Of a stretch of 64,000 bases of DNA, positions 24,521 through 32,956 are shown piece after piece (position 1 is the first letter of the stretch; every line of letters begins with the position of its first letter). Under the pieces are notes generated by a model. That model saw nothing but the letters and a program-made list of their open reading frames with translations. It was not told the DNA's origin and did no database searches. The DNA is taken from the NCBI RefSeq assembly GCF_029338395.1, contig NZ_CP119809.1, positions 124,001-188,000 on the forward strand, given 5' to 3'. The translations under genes and the position numbers were made by a program. The DNA comes from Halorussus caseinilyticus (GTDB taxonomy: Archaea; Halobacteriota; Halobacteria; Halobacteriales; Haladaptataceae).

Positions 24521-26347
24521 TCACTGCGGCGTCGCTTCCGAGACTTCCGCCAGCGCGTCTTCGAGGTCCTTCTCGTTTCGCTCGTTGTAGAGCAACACGT
24601 CGATTGGCAGGGTCGGCGCGCCGCCGACCAGATTCTCCATGATGACGAGACGTTCGCGCGCGCGAGACATCCCGACGTAGAACACCCGTCGCTCGTTGTC
24701 GGTCAGCACCGGCACCGGGTCGGTCGTGGAGGTGAACTCCTCGCCGTCCACTTCGCCGTCCACCGTGGCGGCCATCTGTTCTACCACCTTCTCGGTCAGG
24801 TCCGTAGCGACGAACACGTGGTCGGCCTCGCGGCCCTTCGCGGAGTGGATGGTGCCGAGGCGCACCCGGTCGGCGGCCATGCCCTGATAGTCGCTCTGGA
24901 AGTAGGCCCGCATCGAGTTCTTCTGGAAACTCGTGACCTTCCGCACCATGTCGGCGGCCGAGGCCGGACCCGGCATGAACGGCGCGAAGTCGGTCACGAA
25001 GTCGGGTTCGACCTCGATTTCCGCGAGGTCGTCCGTCTCCGCTTCCTCCTTTCGGTCGTCTATCGCGTCGAACAACTCGTCGCGTTCGTTGGTGCCGAAC
25101 GCAGAGTCCTGAAGCATGTCGGCGAGGCGTCGGGCCTGAAGCGCCGTGATGGGGTCGTCGTTCTCGACCTTCTCGACGGCGTCCACGTACTGCTGGAGTC
25201 GGTCGGTCCACATCCGCTGGTCGGTCAGACACTTGAACGGGATGCCCTCGTCGATGAACTCGTCGATGAACCGGAACATCTGGTAGCGCGCCCGGAACAG
25301 AATCATCAGGGTGCCGTCGTGTTCCTCGATGGTGTACCTGACGTTCCGGACGAGCTCGAGCATCGACGGGCTATCGACCTGTTCGACCGTCCCGCCCTCC
25401 TTGCGCGGCGAGAGGTTCTTCTCTTGGCGCTCGTCTATGTGACGCACTTCCTGTTGGACGACTTGCAGAATCTCGGAGGGGAGGCGGTGGGACGTGTCGA
25501 GAATCACGTCGTTGCCTTCCTCTTCGAGCAGGAGTTTGGGGTCCGCGCCCTGCCACGCGTAGACCACTTGGTCGTCGTCGCCCGCGATGAGGACTTCCTC
25601 CATGTGGGGTTTCCACTCCTCGTACACGTCGTACTGGAGGCTGGTGATGTCCTGAAACTCGTCGATGACGAGGTAATCGACGTTCGGGAGGAGCGACCGC
25701 TGGCGGACCCGTTCGAGCATGTCTGCGAAGCCAACGAGGTCGTTCTCGCCCTTGTAGTTGCGCCACCCGCGGATGGCCTCGGGCACGTCGAGTCGGTCGT
25801 CGTCGCTGGGCCACGTCGGAGTGTACTTGTTGCCCTCTTGAGCGTTGGGGTCGATGTCCGGCGGCAGGCGAACCTCCTCGTCGTTCCACTGGAAGGGCAC
25901 GTCGTACCAGTCGGACACGTCCCGGCGGGTCCGCTGAAGCCACTGGCTGGTGGCGATTATCTTGTTGCCGAGCGTGGTAGAGCGTGCGGTCCGACGACCT
26001 GCGCCACTGTACTCGTCTTCGAACTCGATGCCGAAGTCCTCGCAGAACTCCTTCTTGTCGGACTCGCCCACCACGTCGCTCCGCGAGAGGTCGAGCAGTT
26101 CGTAGGCTTTCGCGTGCATCGTGCAGACCGACCCCTGAAGCGAACGCGGGTTGAGGTCCCGGCGTTCGGCGAGACGCTCGCGGACCTCGTTAGCGGCCGC
26201 TCGGGTGTACGAGACCAGCAGAATGTCGTTGACGCCGACGCCGTCCTTGTCGAGTAGAGCTTCGACCCGGTCGAGCAGTTCGGTGGTTTTCCCGCTTCCG
26301 GGACCACCGAACAGTCGGGTCACACGTTCGTCCGTGTCCTGACTCAT
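24521..26347 (-). CDS. UvrD/Rep-type superfamily 1 DNA helicase
   Basis: A 608-residue ATP-dependent helicase. Motif I is GGPGSGKTT (residues 14-22), motif Ia LLVSYTRAAANEV, motif II DEFQD, motif III GDDDQVVYAWQGADP, motif V LGTIHSAKGREADHVFV, motif VI YVGMSRARERLVIM. Compared with UvrD (about 720 residues) it is shorter in the 2B region. It probably unwinds DNA in repair or replication restart. The ATG at 26347 has a TATA box 26-33 bases upstream, which excludes the GTG/ATG further upstream. Confidence 0.92.
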   Translation of the reverse strand: MSQDTDERVTRLFGGPGSGKTTELLDRVEALLDKDGVGVNDILLVSYTRAAANEVRERLAERRDLNPRSLQGSVCTMHAKAYELLDLSRSDVVGESDKKEFCEDFGIEFEDEYSGAGRRTARSTTLGNKIIATSQWLQRTRRDVSDWYDVPFQWNDEEVRLPPDIDPNAQEGNKYTPTWPSDDDRLDVPEAIRGWRNYKGENDLVGFADMLERVRQRSLLPNVDYLVIDEFQDITSLQYDVYEEWKPHMEEVLIAGDDDQVVYAWQGADPKLLLEEEGNDVILDTSHRLPSEILQVVQQEVRHIDERQEKNLSPRKEGGTVEQVDSPSMLELVRNVRYTIEEHDGTLMILFRARYQMFRFIDEFIDEGIPFKCLTDQRMWTDRLQQYVDAVEKVENDDPITALQARRLADMLQDSAFGTNERDELFDAIDDRKEEAETDDLAEIEVEPDFVTDFAPFMPGPASAADMVRKVTSFQKNSMRAYFQSDYQGMAADRVRLGTIHSAKGREADHVFVATDLTEKVVEQMAATVDGEVDGEEFTSTTDPVPVLTDNERRVFYVGMSRARERLVIMENLVGGAPTLPIDVLLYNERNEKDLEDALAEVSEATPQ

Positions 26348-26369
26348 TACACCACCCCATGGTCCCCGC

Positions 26370-26381
26370 ACTCATAAAACG
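26370..26381 (-). promoter_or_regulatory. TATA box of helicase gene
   Basis: Minus-strand CGTTTTATGAG is centred about 29 bases upstream of the ATG at 26347; it overlaps an alternative start at 26371, which is therefore unlikely. Confidence 0.65.
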
Positions 26382-26468
26382 ATGTGAATCGGAGCGACCG
26401 TTCGACGGGAGGGTCGCGGGGCTACGCGGGGACTGCCGTTTCGGAAGGAGAACGGTGTCTACAGGGCG

Positions 26469-26630
26469 TTACGAAGTGTTTCTGGGCGACCGCGCCTCGC
26501 GCACTTCGCTTCCGTCTCGAATCTTGTCTTCGCATTCGGGGCACACTCGCGGGTTGTCTACCTCGCGCGGGGTGAATACTCGCGCGTAGGCGTCCGTCAC
26601 GAACGACCCACAGTTCTGGCACTCAGGCAT
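26469..26630 (-). CDS. Small zinc-finger protein, 53 aa (DUF7563-like)
   Basis: Translated by hand. The product starts MPECQNCGSFVTDAYARVF and contains VCPECEDKIRDGSEVREARS, giving two CxxC zinc knuckles 28 residues apart. This closely resembles the small haloarchaeal zinc-finger proteins I know as DUF7563. Function unknown. It lies alone between the helicase and another small gene. Confidence 0.8.
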   Translation of the reverse strand: MPECQNCGSFVTDAYARVFTPREVDNPRVCPECEDKIRDGSEVREARSPRNTS

Positions 26631-26871
26631 TTCTCTTGTGCCACTACGGAAATCTTACACTATATTTCTATCGACACTGACTCGAACGTCTCGAACGGCC
26701 GATTCTACCGGATACAACGCCTGAATACGGTTCCTGACTGTAAAAACAAATATTTTATAATTATGTCTTACTGATTACTTCGAGACCTTCCCCGCCGGGT
26801 GCATGAAGTCCGGAACCCCCCGATGGGGACGATGGCACCTGCTCTCGACGTGGGCGTTCGCCGAGCGAGCG

Positions 26872-27000
26872 TCACCCGAGCCATCGCATCAGGACGCCGA
26901 CCGCAATCGTGACGATTCCGAGGATGGTCGCAATCGGCGGAATCGGCACGAACAACAGGACGACTCCGGCGAGGATGACGAGCGTCGAGAATCGGACCAT
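26872..27000 (-). CDS. Tiny two-segment membrane protein, 42 aa
   Basis: Translated by hand. It starts MVRFSTLVILAGVVLLFVPI and continues PPIATILGIVTIAVGVLM, ending RWLG. It is almost entirely hydrophobic, forming one long or two short membrane segments, with codon usage like its neighbours. Similar 40-residue membrane proteins recur in haloarchaeal genomes. Function unknown. Confidence 0.7.
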   Translation of the reverse strand: MVRFSTLVILAGVVLLFVPIPPIATILGIVTIAVGVLMRWLG

Positions 27001-27124
27001 ACGTGCTGTAGGGTCCGTAGTCGGAAACCGATTGTCGCCGCTTGCGCCGCATCGAACGTCGAAAAAACGTGTTGCAGGTCAGATACTCGCGCGCTGTACG
27101 ACAGCGAGAGTGACGCGACCGAAA

Positions 27125-27298
27125 CTACGGTCGCCAACCGCATACCGAACATTCGCTCGCGGACGTATCGTGGAGTCCGCCGCACTCCGGACACTGTTTC
27201 TTGTTGTAGTCCTCCTGCCAGCCGACAGTCTCAGTTTCGTGGCCACGCTCGGACAGGAATTCGTCGAAAACGTCGTCGCCGGTCGGTGCGGTCGCCAT
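27125..27298 (-). CDS. Small zinc-finger protein, HVO_0416 family
   Basis: A 57-residue protein, MATAPTGDDVFDEFLSERGH at the start and two CxxC knuckles at the end (CPECGGLHDTSASECSVCGW). The wording fits the haloarchaeal HVO_0416 zinc-finger family. Role unknown. A strong TATA box lies 30 bases upstream of the ATG at 27298, so the longer frame beginning at 27322 is rejected. Confidence 0.87.
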   Translation of the reverse strand: MATAPTGDDVFDEFLSERGHETETVGWQEDYNKKQCPECGGLHDTSASECSVCGWRP

Positions 27299-27322
27299 AC
27301 ATGGTATGCTAATGCACACCAC

Positions 27323-27332
27323 CCATATAACC
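27323..27332 (-). promoter_or_regulatory. TATA box of HVO_0416-type gene
   Basis: Minus-strand GGTTATATGG is centred 30 bases upstream of 27298. Confidence 0.7.
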
Positions 27333-27445
27333 GTGTCGGTGTAACAGGGTGCGTATCGAGGCGTCTCAACGCTTGATTTCTCGTGTGCGGGTTCCTATCG
27401 ACCGGAGTAAGACCGGCTTAACCGCCGGTAGAGGCGGAGTGAGTT

Positions 27446-27475
27446 CAAAAAAGTCGGCCGCGCCGGTTCCGGCGC
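27446..27475 (-). terminator. Hairpin plus T-run terminator of F420 reductase gene
   Basis: Immediately after the stop at 27477, the minus strand reads GCGCCGGAACCGGCGC (27460-27475) and then GCCGACTTTTTTG. Confidence 0.6.
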
Positions 27476-27476
27476 G

Positions 27477-28145
27477 CTACTCGAACGTCACGCCCACGTC
27501 GTGCATACCCTCGTTCTCTACCGCGATATTGATGAGAAGAGGAGTCATGCTCTCGACTTCCGCGGCGTTGGCCGTGCTACCCGCCCGAAGCGCCCGGAGG
27601 CCGTCGATTTGGTCGGCCAACTGGCGCACGGTCTCCACCGCGTCCTCGTCGTCGCCGACGACCAGCGTGTCGAGGTCGAGTTCCACGTCGAGGTTGGCGA
27701 GCCGGTCGGCCGAGAGGTTGTGGAAGGCACCGACGACCGGAACGCCCTCGGGCGCAACGTCGGCGACCAGTTCGGTGACGCTCCCGGCCTTCGGGGGCTT
27801 GTAGTGGAAGCCGTCCTCGTCGCGGTTCATCCCGACGGCAGGCGAGACCAGCACGTCGGCGTCCTCGATGCGGTCGGCGACGGCCTCTACGGTGTCTTTG
27901 ACGTGGAACGCGGGCACCGCCAGCACCACCACGTCCGCCCGGTCGGCCGCCATCTCGTTGGCGAACCCCTTGATTTCGCGCTCGACGCCCAGACTGTCGA
28001 GTTCGGTCTCGTACTCGTCGGCCTTCCCGCGGGCCTTCTCGGGGTCTCGGGACCCGACGAGAATCTCGTGGTCGGTGTCTCGCGCCCACCGGAGCGCGAG
28101 GGCCTGTCCGATGTCGCCGGTCCCGCCGAGCAGTGCGATTCGCAT
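27477..28145 (-). CDS. npdG: F420-dependent NADP+ reductase
   Basis: A 222-residue protein with the N-terminal NADP-binding fold MRIALLGGTGDIGQALALRW, the NADPH-binding GSRDPEKA, and the family stretch VSPAVGMNRDEDGF and GAFHNLSADRLAN. It shuttles hydride between coenzyme F420 and NADP+, a standard haloarchaeal activity. The longer frame upstream is shadow sequence. A hairpin terminator follows the stop directly. Confidence 0.92.
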   Translation of the reverse strand: MRIALLGGTGDIGQALALRWARDTDHEILVGSRDPEKARGKADEYETELDSLGVEREIKGFANEMAADRADVVVLAVPAFHVKDTVEAVADRIEDADVLVSPAVGMNRDEDGFHYKPPKAGSVTELVADVAPEGVPVVGAFHNLSADRLANLDVELDLDTLVVGDDEDAVETVRQLADQIDGLRALRAGSTANAAEVESMTPLLINIAVENEGMHDVGVTFE

Positions 28146-28317
28146 ACCCGCTACTCCGGGCGGACGGAAAGTAAGGTTTCCTGACTCCGGCAACGTGCGA
28201 GGTCACGGCGGGAAATTCTATAGAACTTTCTAAGACAACTATTTATTGCTTTTAGCAACGTACAGATATTCCGGCGCGCGTCGGGAACGACCGTCGGGCG
28301 CGAGCGGTCGTGGGCCT

Positions 28318-28345
28318 GCGTCCGCGGCCGTGCGGCCGCGGACGC
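28318..28345. other. Perfect 12-bp inverted repeat
   Basis: GCGTCCGCGGCC (28318-28329) and GGCCGCGGACGC (28334-28345) with a 4-base loop directly follow the stop of the membrane-protein gene at 28345. There is no T-run, so it may be an RNA 3'-end stabiliser or terminator. Confidence 0.8.
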
Positions 28346-28707
28346 TACGGGTCTCGACTCGTCAGCGCGGCCCATCCGCCGAAGTACGCCAGCCACGCGC
28401 CGAACCCGACCCCGGCCAGCGTGAACGCCGCGCGGACGCCCGAGGCGTCCGCGCGGCCGACCGCGAGCGCTAGCGCGCCCCCGGCGATTGCAACCACGAC
28501 GGTACCGCCCACGAAGACGAGGTACCGACGCCACCACGGACCGACGGACCGCTGGCCGTACCGGGAGAGAGCCAGCAGTGCGACGACGAACGTCGGGCCG
28601 ACGTACAGCAACTGGGTGAACGGGTCGGGCGGCGAGAGAATCGCACCGAGGACGAACGAAATCACGAGGGCGTCGGGAACCGCGCCCCCGAGTCGGGACC
28701 AATCCAT
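28345..28707 (-). CDS. Hypothetical membrane protein, 120 aa
   Basis: Four hydrophobic segments (about 14-26, 33-48, 62-84, 93-112) with few charged residues between them. MDWSRLGGAVPDALVISFV forms the N-terminus. It resembles haloarchaeal small conserved membrane proteins but I cannot name a family. A GGGTTTTATCC box centred 30 bases upstream of the ATG overlaps the stop region of the HAD gene, so it has its own promoter although it follows on the same strand. Confidence 0.8.
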   Translation of the reverse strand: MDWSRLGGAVPDALVISFVLGAILSPPDPFTQLLYVGPTFVVALLALSRYGQRSVGPWWRRYLVFVGGTVVVAIAGGALALAVGRADASGVRAAFTLAGVGFGAWLAYFGGWAALTSRDP

Positions 28708-28741
28708 GTCCGAAGTCAGCGTACGGCGGCCGGATAAAACC

Positions 28742-29653
28742 CTACTCCAGCAGGTCCGGGAGGTCGTTCACCGAGTCGAGTACGGCGTCCGCGCCCGCCT
28801 CGTCGTACTTCCGGCGGCCCTCCTCGCCGGTCAGTCCGCCGGTCAGCACCCCGACGCCGACGTACTCGCGGCCGGGGTCCTCGTCGTCGGCGTTTCGGGC
28901 GGTCTTCACGTCGTCTAAGGTGTCGCCGACGAAGACCACCGCGTCCGCGTCGAATCGCCCGGCTAGCGTGACCAGCGCGTGGGGATGGGGCTTGCCCTGC
29001 TCCCAGTCGTCCATCGTGAACCGCCGGTCGTCGGGCACGTCGAGATTCGCCCGTCGCTGGGCGATGTCGGCCTCGTCCGCGGGCCGTCCGGTGACGATGC
29101 CGAGCGGTCGGTCGCCGAGGGCGTCGAGCGTCTCGGATTCGAGCAGGACGGGTTCGTCGTGGATGAATCCCGGTGCGTCGAGTTCCGAGTCCGCGCCGCC
29201 GGGGTCGGAGTCCGCGCCCTCGATGTCGGCGTAGAGGTCCGCGCCGAGGTAGAGTCGCTGGAAGACATCGCGGAGTCGCTCGGGGTCCCAGTCGGCCCGT
29301 GCGCGCTCGCTTGCCTCCGGCGACAGCGCGTCGTCCACGACCGCTTCGGCGGCGTCGAGTCCGTCAGCGGATTCGGCGTCGTCGCTGGCGGCCCGGCGCG
29401 CCGCGATTCGGTCGGTGAACGTTTCGAGGTCCGTCTCCAGTCCCTCGCGGCGCGCGAGGACGAACAGCGCCGCGGCGTAGGTGAGTTCCCAGTCGTTGTT
29501 GAACCCGCCAGCGTCTTTGAACGACTGGATGGCCTCCTTCTCGATGGTGTCGCCGTAGACGTGCGCGATGGACTCCACGATTGCCCGCCGGTAGGAGTCG
29601 GCCACGTCCACGACTACTCCGTCGATGTCCAGCACGACCGCGTCTGCTTGCAT
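28742..29653 (-). CDS. HAD-superfamily hydrolase (TIGR01548-type)
   Basis: A 303-residue HAD phosphatase. Motif I is [11 protein letters not shown] (nucleophile Asp8, acid Asp10), motif II GIVTGRP, motif III lysine in [11 protein letters not shown], motif [18 protein letters not shown]. The long helical cap between motifs I and II carries an acidic insert ([19 protein letters not shown]). The family (TIGR01548) occurs in haloarchaea and cyanobacteria; its substrate is unknown. The ATG at 29653 is chosen because the frame further upstream overlaps the divergent methyltransferase. Confidence 0.88.
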   Translation of the reverse strand: MQADAVVLDIDGVVVDVADSYRRAIVESIAHVYGDTIEKEAIQSFKDAGGFNNDWELTYAAALFVLARREGLETDLETFTDRIAARRAASDDAESADGLDAAEAVVDDALSPEASERARADWDPERLRDVFQRLYLGADLYADIEGADSDPGGADSELDAPGFIHDEPVLLESETLDALGDRPLGIVTGRPADEADIAQRRANLDVPDDRRFTMDDWEQGKPHPHALVTLAGRFDADAVVFVGDTLDDVKTARNADDEDPGREYVGVGVLTGGLTGEEGRRKYDEAGADAVLDSVNDLPDLLE

Positions 29654-29734
29654 GCGAGGTGGTAGTGAATCGGCGCTCAAGGGTCTTCCGACGGAAACCG
29701 CAACACTTCTAGCTCGGTCGGTCGGAGTCGTCGC

Positions 29735-30343
29735 ATGGACCACGACAGACTCGGCGAGTTGTACGGCCGAGACGACTACTACTGGGGGACGGAACCCAAC
29801 GACCTCGCGGAGACGGCGCTCGGCCACCTCGCCGACCCCGAGGAAGCAGTCGTCGCGGACGTGGGCGCGGGCGAGGGGAGAGACGCGGTGTTCTTCGCCG
29901 AGCGAGGCGCGACGGTCTACGCCATCGACCCAATCGCGGAAGGACTGGAGAAGGCCGAGCGACTCGCCGCCGACCGGGATGTCGAGGTCCGGACCCGAGT
30001 CGGCGACGTGAACGACCTCGAACTCCCCGAGACGGTGGACCTGTTCTACTCCATCGGGACCGTCCAGTATCTCCAGCCCGAGAACCGCGCCGCGCAGTTC
30101 GACCACTTCCACGAGGCGACCCGACCGGGGGGCGTCCACGCCGTCTTCGCGTTCGTGGACCATCCCGAGGTTCCGACGCCGCCGGACTGGGGCGACAACG
30201 AACACTTCTACGAGCAGGGCGAACTCCGGGGCTACTACGACGACTGGGACGTGTTGGACGAGTCGGCGCTCGTCTTCGACGACGACTCCGGCGGCGAACC
30301 CCACCGGCACGCCGCCGAAATCGTGACCGCTCGAAAATCCTGA
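29735..30343 (+). CDS. Class I SAM-dependent methyltransferase
   Basis: A 202-residue protein with motif [18 protein letters not shown], motif [17 protein letters not shown] and post-I region [11 protein letters not shown], then YSIGTVQYL. The layout resembles TehB/UbiE-type small-molecule methyltransferases. The [10 protein letters not shown] opening near residue 14 is typical of this subgroup. The acceptor is unknown. It diverges from the HAD gene and is convergent with the AN1 zinc-finger gene. Confidence 0.9.
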   Translation: MDHDRLGELYGRDDYYWGTEPNDLAETALGHLADPEEAVVADVGAGEGRDAVFFAERGATVYAIDPIAEGLEKAERLAADRDVEVRTRVGDVNDLELPETVDLFYSIGTVQYLQPENRAAQFDHFHEATRPGGVHAVFAFVDHPEVPTPPDWGDNEHFYEQGELRGYYDDWDVLDESALVFDDDSGGEPHRHAAEIVTARKS

Positions 30344-30374
30344 GTCGTCCGTCGCGGCGGGTCGCGGTGGGAAG

Positions 30375-30551
30375 CTAGTCGTCGGACTTGCCGAATCCGC
30401 TGTCGAAGCGCTCGCCCTCGGTGTCCCAGTTTTTGACGCCCGAACAGTCGTGTTTCTCGGGCAGTTGATGTTCCGGGCAGTAGGTGTTGCCGCAGTACGA
30501 GCAACTTCGGTCGCCCGTCATTCTCTCGCCACATCGCTTGCAGGTGCCCAT
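30375..30551 (-). CDS. AN1-type zinc-finger protein, 58 aa
   Basis: Translated by hand. [20 protein letters not shown] is followed by [12 protein letters not shown], giving the C-x2-C ... C-x2-C-x4-C-x2-H-x5-H-x-C arrangement of AN1 fingers, then an acidic tail ([17 protein letters not shown]). Haloarchaeal AN1 proteins are short, and a link to ubiquitin-like or stress pathways is inferred from eukaryotes only. A TATA box (CTTATACT) lies 27 bases upstream of the ATG. Confidence 0.85.
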   Translation of the reverse strand: MGTCKRCGERMTGDRSCSYCGNTYCPEHQLPEKHDCSGVKNWDTEGERFDSGFGKSDD

Positions 30552-30571
30552 GAGATGACTACACGGTTCGA

Positions 30572-30581
30572 GAGTATAAGG
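30572..30581 (-). promoter_or_regulatory. TATA box of AN1 gene
   Basis: Minus-strand CCTTATACT, about 26 bases upstream of 30551. Confidence 0.65.
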
Positions 30582-30653
30582 TTAGGGTCGTGTTGACGTA
30601 TCACTTACCCGGCGATGTCGCGCGGTACCGGACGACGCCGGTTCGCTCGGTCG

Positions 30654-31445
30654 TCACCCGTCGGACTCGCGGGCACCCTTCCACTGGGCGACGTGCGTGA
30701 GCGTCACCAACCCGAGACCCCCGACGAGGTTTCCGGCCGTGACGACGGCCGTCGTCACGGCCAACTCGCCGAGACCGATGCTCGCGCCGAGGAACATGCC
30801 GAAGACGACGTGGAGCATCGTGACGATAACGTGGTCGAAGACGCCGAGCGTCAGGAGAACGCCGACGACGTAGGCCAAGGCGATTCGACTCCCCACGCTG
30901 TCGACCGCTTCGAGGAGGTACGACAGCAGAGTGACCAGCGTCCCGCCGACGATGCCCTTCACGAACTCGGCCTGCGTCCGGCGGTGGACGAACTCGTGGG
31001 CGAAACCGACGAGGGCGTCCGGCGTCCCGGTCGGAAGCGCGCCCTCGACGGACAGGACGGCGACGAAGAGACTACCGCCGACGAAGTTGAGCGCGAACGT
31101 GACGGTCCACAGGCGGACGAGCGGGCCGACCAGCCACGAGTCGTCGGCCGCGACTGCCTTCGCAACCGGGTCGAAGAAGTTCTCGTTGAAGAGTTCGGTC
31201 CGGCCGACGACGAGGAAGACCAGCGCGACACCGAACGCGAGCGACCCCGCGAGTTTGGCGGCACCGTGGCCGTAGCGCGGTTCGACGAGCGCCTCCACGA
31301 TGCCGAGCGCCACGACGCCGAAGACGACGGTGAACCCGGCGATGAAACTGGTCGCGACGAGTTCGAGTAGCGACTGGTCGAGGCGGCGCTCGCCCTCCTC
31401 GACCGCCCGGTCGAAAATCTCTGCGGGGTCGGGAGCGACGGTCAC
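30654..31445 (-). CDS. Formate/nitrite transporter (FNT) family channel
   Basis: A 263-residue polytopic protein of the FNT fold with six hydrophobic segments. Visible family features include LVATSFIAGFTVVFGVVALG, VGRTELFNENFFDPV (the conserved FNT asparagine-rich loop) and GNLVGGLGLVTLTH near the C-terminus. It should be a pentameric channel for formate, nitrite or acetate-like anions. The start is the GTG at 31445, because a TATA box lies 24-32 bases upstream of it and the earlier frame is Arg-rich. Confidence 0.9.
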   Translation of the reverse strand: MTVAPDPAEIFDRAVEEGERRLDQSLLELVATSFIAGFTVVFGVVALGIVEALVEPRYGHGAAKLAGSLAFGVALVFLVVGRTELFNENFFDPVAKAVAADDSWLVGPLVRLWTVTFALNFVGGSLFVAVLSVEGALPTGTPDALVGFAHEFVHRRTQAEFVKGIVGGTLVTLLSYLLEAVDSVGSRIALAYVVGVLLTLGVFDHVIVTMLHVVFGMFLGASIGLGELAVTTAVVTAGNLVGGLGLVTLTHVAQWKGARESDG

Positions 31446-31467
31446 GCCCCGATTTGAACTGGTTCGG

Positions 31468-31478
31468 CAATAAGCGGT
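31468..31478 (-). promoter_or_regulatory. TATA box of FNT gene
   Basis: Minus-strand ACCGCTTATTG is centred 28 bases upstream of the GTG at 31445; it fixes the otherwise uncertain start. Confidence 0.65.
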
Positions 31479-31548
31479 GTGGCGGGTGAATGGTCCCGCC
31501 GGTCGTTTTCGAGTCTTGAGTACGAATGTCAACCTATTTCACTCTATA

Positions 31549-31554
31549 GGAGGT
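31549..31554 (+). promoter_or_regulatory. Shine-Dalgarno-like GGAGGT
   Basis: A full GGAGGT stands 14 bases before the ATG of the 35-residue frame at 31569 and four bases before a GTG in another frame. Strong Shine-Dalgarno sequences are rare in this mostly leaderless window. Confidence 0.5.
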
Positions 31555-31568
31555 ATTCGTGAACACGA

Positions 31569-31676
31569 ATGAGCGAAATCGAAAGCGAAGACGACAGACG
31601 GAAACGGGTCTCACGCATCGTCTTCGACGGCCAAGTCGTCTCGAAGGGCCGCCGTCCGGGCGACGAAGACGAGTAA
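31569..31676 (+). CDS. Tiny acidic protein, 35 aa
   Basis: Translated by hand: MSEIESEDDRRKRVSRIVFD at the start, ending GRRPGDEDE. It is acidic at both ends with a basic middle. A GGAGGT upstream supports translation. It is short enough that chance cannot be excluded. Function unknown. Confidence 0.5.
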   Translation: MSEIESEDDRRKRVSRIVFDGQVVSKGRRPGDEDE

Positions 31677-31727
31677 CCCTCGTCCCGGTTACGTTCTGTT
31701 TTGCCGTTCCAGACAGTTCTCACTCCG

Positions 31728-32117
31728 TTACTCCCGCGCGATGAAAACCGTCTCGCCCGGAATCGTCTCGCGGGAGACCGGAATCGCGGGTTGGTCGCCG
31801 CCGAGCGTCGTGAACAGGAAGGCGGCGTCCGTGCGTCGGGCGACTTCCAGCGTCGGCCGGTGGAGTTCCGGCGGGAGGTTCAGCGCGTAGACCGCCTCGG
31901 CGTCCCGGTAGACCGCCGGGTCGGGGTCGAACACGTCGTCACGCTCGAAGCGGACGCCATCGGGCACTTCGCGGGGGTGTACGTCGGTCGCAACGACTCG
32001 TTTCCCGGCGTCTGCGAGTCCGGCCGCCACGTCGGTCCGGTTTCCGACGCCCACCTCCACGAGGCGTTCGAACTCCGAGAGACGACCGATGAGCGCCCGA
32101 TTGGTCCGGTGTCGCAT
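31728..32117 (-). CDS. UPF0146 family protein
   Basis: A 129-residue protein with a truncated Rossmann methyltransferase-like fold: LVEVGVGNRTDVAAGLADAG, VVATDVHPREVP, AVYALNLPPELHRP. This is the UPF0146 family, found across archaea, function unknown. The chosen ATG gives MRHRTNRAL; the frame further upstream is antisense to archaemetzincin. It diverges from the archaemetzincin gene 39 bases away. Confidence 0.9.
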   Translation of the reverse strand: MRHRTNRALIGRLSEFERLVEVGVGNRTDVAAGLADAGKRVVATDVHPREVPDGVRFERDDVFDPDPAVYRDAEAVYALNLPPELHRPTLEVARRTDAAFLFTTLGGDQPAIPVSRETIPGETVFIARE

Positions 32118-32122
32118 GGCGG

Positions 32123-32135
32123 GAAGTTTATGGGC
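32123..32135 (+). promoter_or_regulatory. TATA box of archaemetzincin gene
   Basis: GAAGTTTATGGGC is centred about 28 bases upstream of the ATG at 32157, within the 39-base divergent spacer. Confidence 0.65.
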
Positions 32136-32156
32136 CGCTCCCGCATAGTGTTTCCC

Positions 32157-32678
32157 ATGCTCGTTGATGTCGTCCCGGTCGGGGACGTGTCCGCGCAGGT
32201 CAAGCGGCAAGCCTCGACTGCTCTGCGTTCCGTCTACGATTGCGAAGTCACGATTCACGACTCCCAGTCGGTCCCCACCGGGGCACACGACGAGAAACGC
32301 GACCAGTACCGCGCCGAGGAGTTCATCGAACTCGCGGGCCGCATCGGTTCCGGCGAGAAGAACATCGCTATCACGCCGAAAGACCTCTTCTACCGCCGCC
32401 GAAACTACGTCTTCGGTCTGGCGTACCTCGACGGCAACGGAAGTGTCATCTCGACCTACCGACTCCAGACTTCGAGCGACGGCGGATTCTCGAACCAGAG
32501 CGCCACCGAAATCTTCTCCGACCGGGTTCGCAAGGAGGTCGTCCACGAAATAGGTCACACGCTCGGTCTCGAACACTGCGACAACAAGCGGTGCGTGATG
32601 AACTTCTCGCCGACCGTCCGCGAAGTGGACGTGAAAGAAGAGAACCTCTGTGGCACCTGTCAGAGACAAGTTTTGTAG
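32157..32678 (+). CDS. amzA: Archaemetzincin zinc metalloprotease
   Basis: A 173-residue protein with the diagnostic archaemetzincin motif HEIGHTLGLEHC (HExxHxxGxxH), followed by CDNKRCVMNF and CGTC, which supply a structural zinc site and the Met-turn. These aminopeptidase-like metzincins are cytoplasmic; biological substrates are unknown. The family length is about 175-180 residues, so the protein is complete. Confidence 0.96.
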   Translation: MLVDVVPVGDVSAQVKRQASTALRSVYDCEVTIHDSQSVPTGAHDEKRDQYRAEEFIELAGRIGSGEKNIAITPKDLFYRRRNYVFGLAYLDGNGSVISTYRLQTSSDGGFSNQSATEIFSDRVRKEVVHEIGHTLGLEHCDNKRCVMNFSPTVREVDVKEENLCGTCQRQVL

Positions 32679-32828
32679 TCTTAGACGTGGGTAGTCATTT
32701 CTCTTAGCAGTATATCTCTATCTCAAACGTTTAGAAAACAGTCTCCAGCGCCGAGCGTGCGAGCGTCGTTCCGAGCAGTGGCCCCAGAGCCACCGGTGAG
32801 CGCTCGGCCGAACGACCGCCGTGGGTGG

Positions 32829-32865
32829 AAAAAGCCCGCCCGCTCGCGGAACCGCGAGCGGGCGG
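32829..32865 (-). terminator. Hairpin plus T-run terminator of ASST-like gene
   Basis: A 14-bp perfect stem with a 2-base loop (32836-32849 and 32852-32865) lies about 90 bases after the stop of the minus-strand gene. Reading on the minus strand it is followed by GGCTTTTTCC. Confidence 0.65.
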
Positions 32866-32956
32866 CCCTTTCGAGACCGAACCCGTGGCACCGACGACCA
32901 GATGCTCTTGCTGTACCACGGCCCCGCAAGCGAGCCGAAAAATTTCGTCCCCTGCC

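Noticed and set aside
24365-26257. A 630-codon open frame on the plus strand
   Set aside because: It is antisense to the UvrD-type helicase, which has all helicase motifs in order; the frame also starts inside repeat copy C.
31415-31460. tRNA-like T-arm (TTCAAATC) on the minus strand near 31455
   Set aside because: No acceptor, anticodon or D arm can be formed around it, and the position is the promoter region of the FNT gene.
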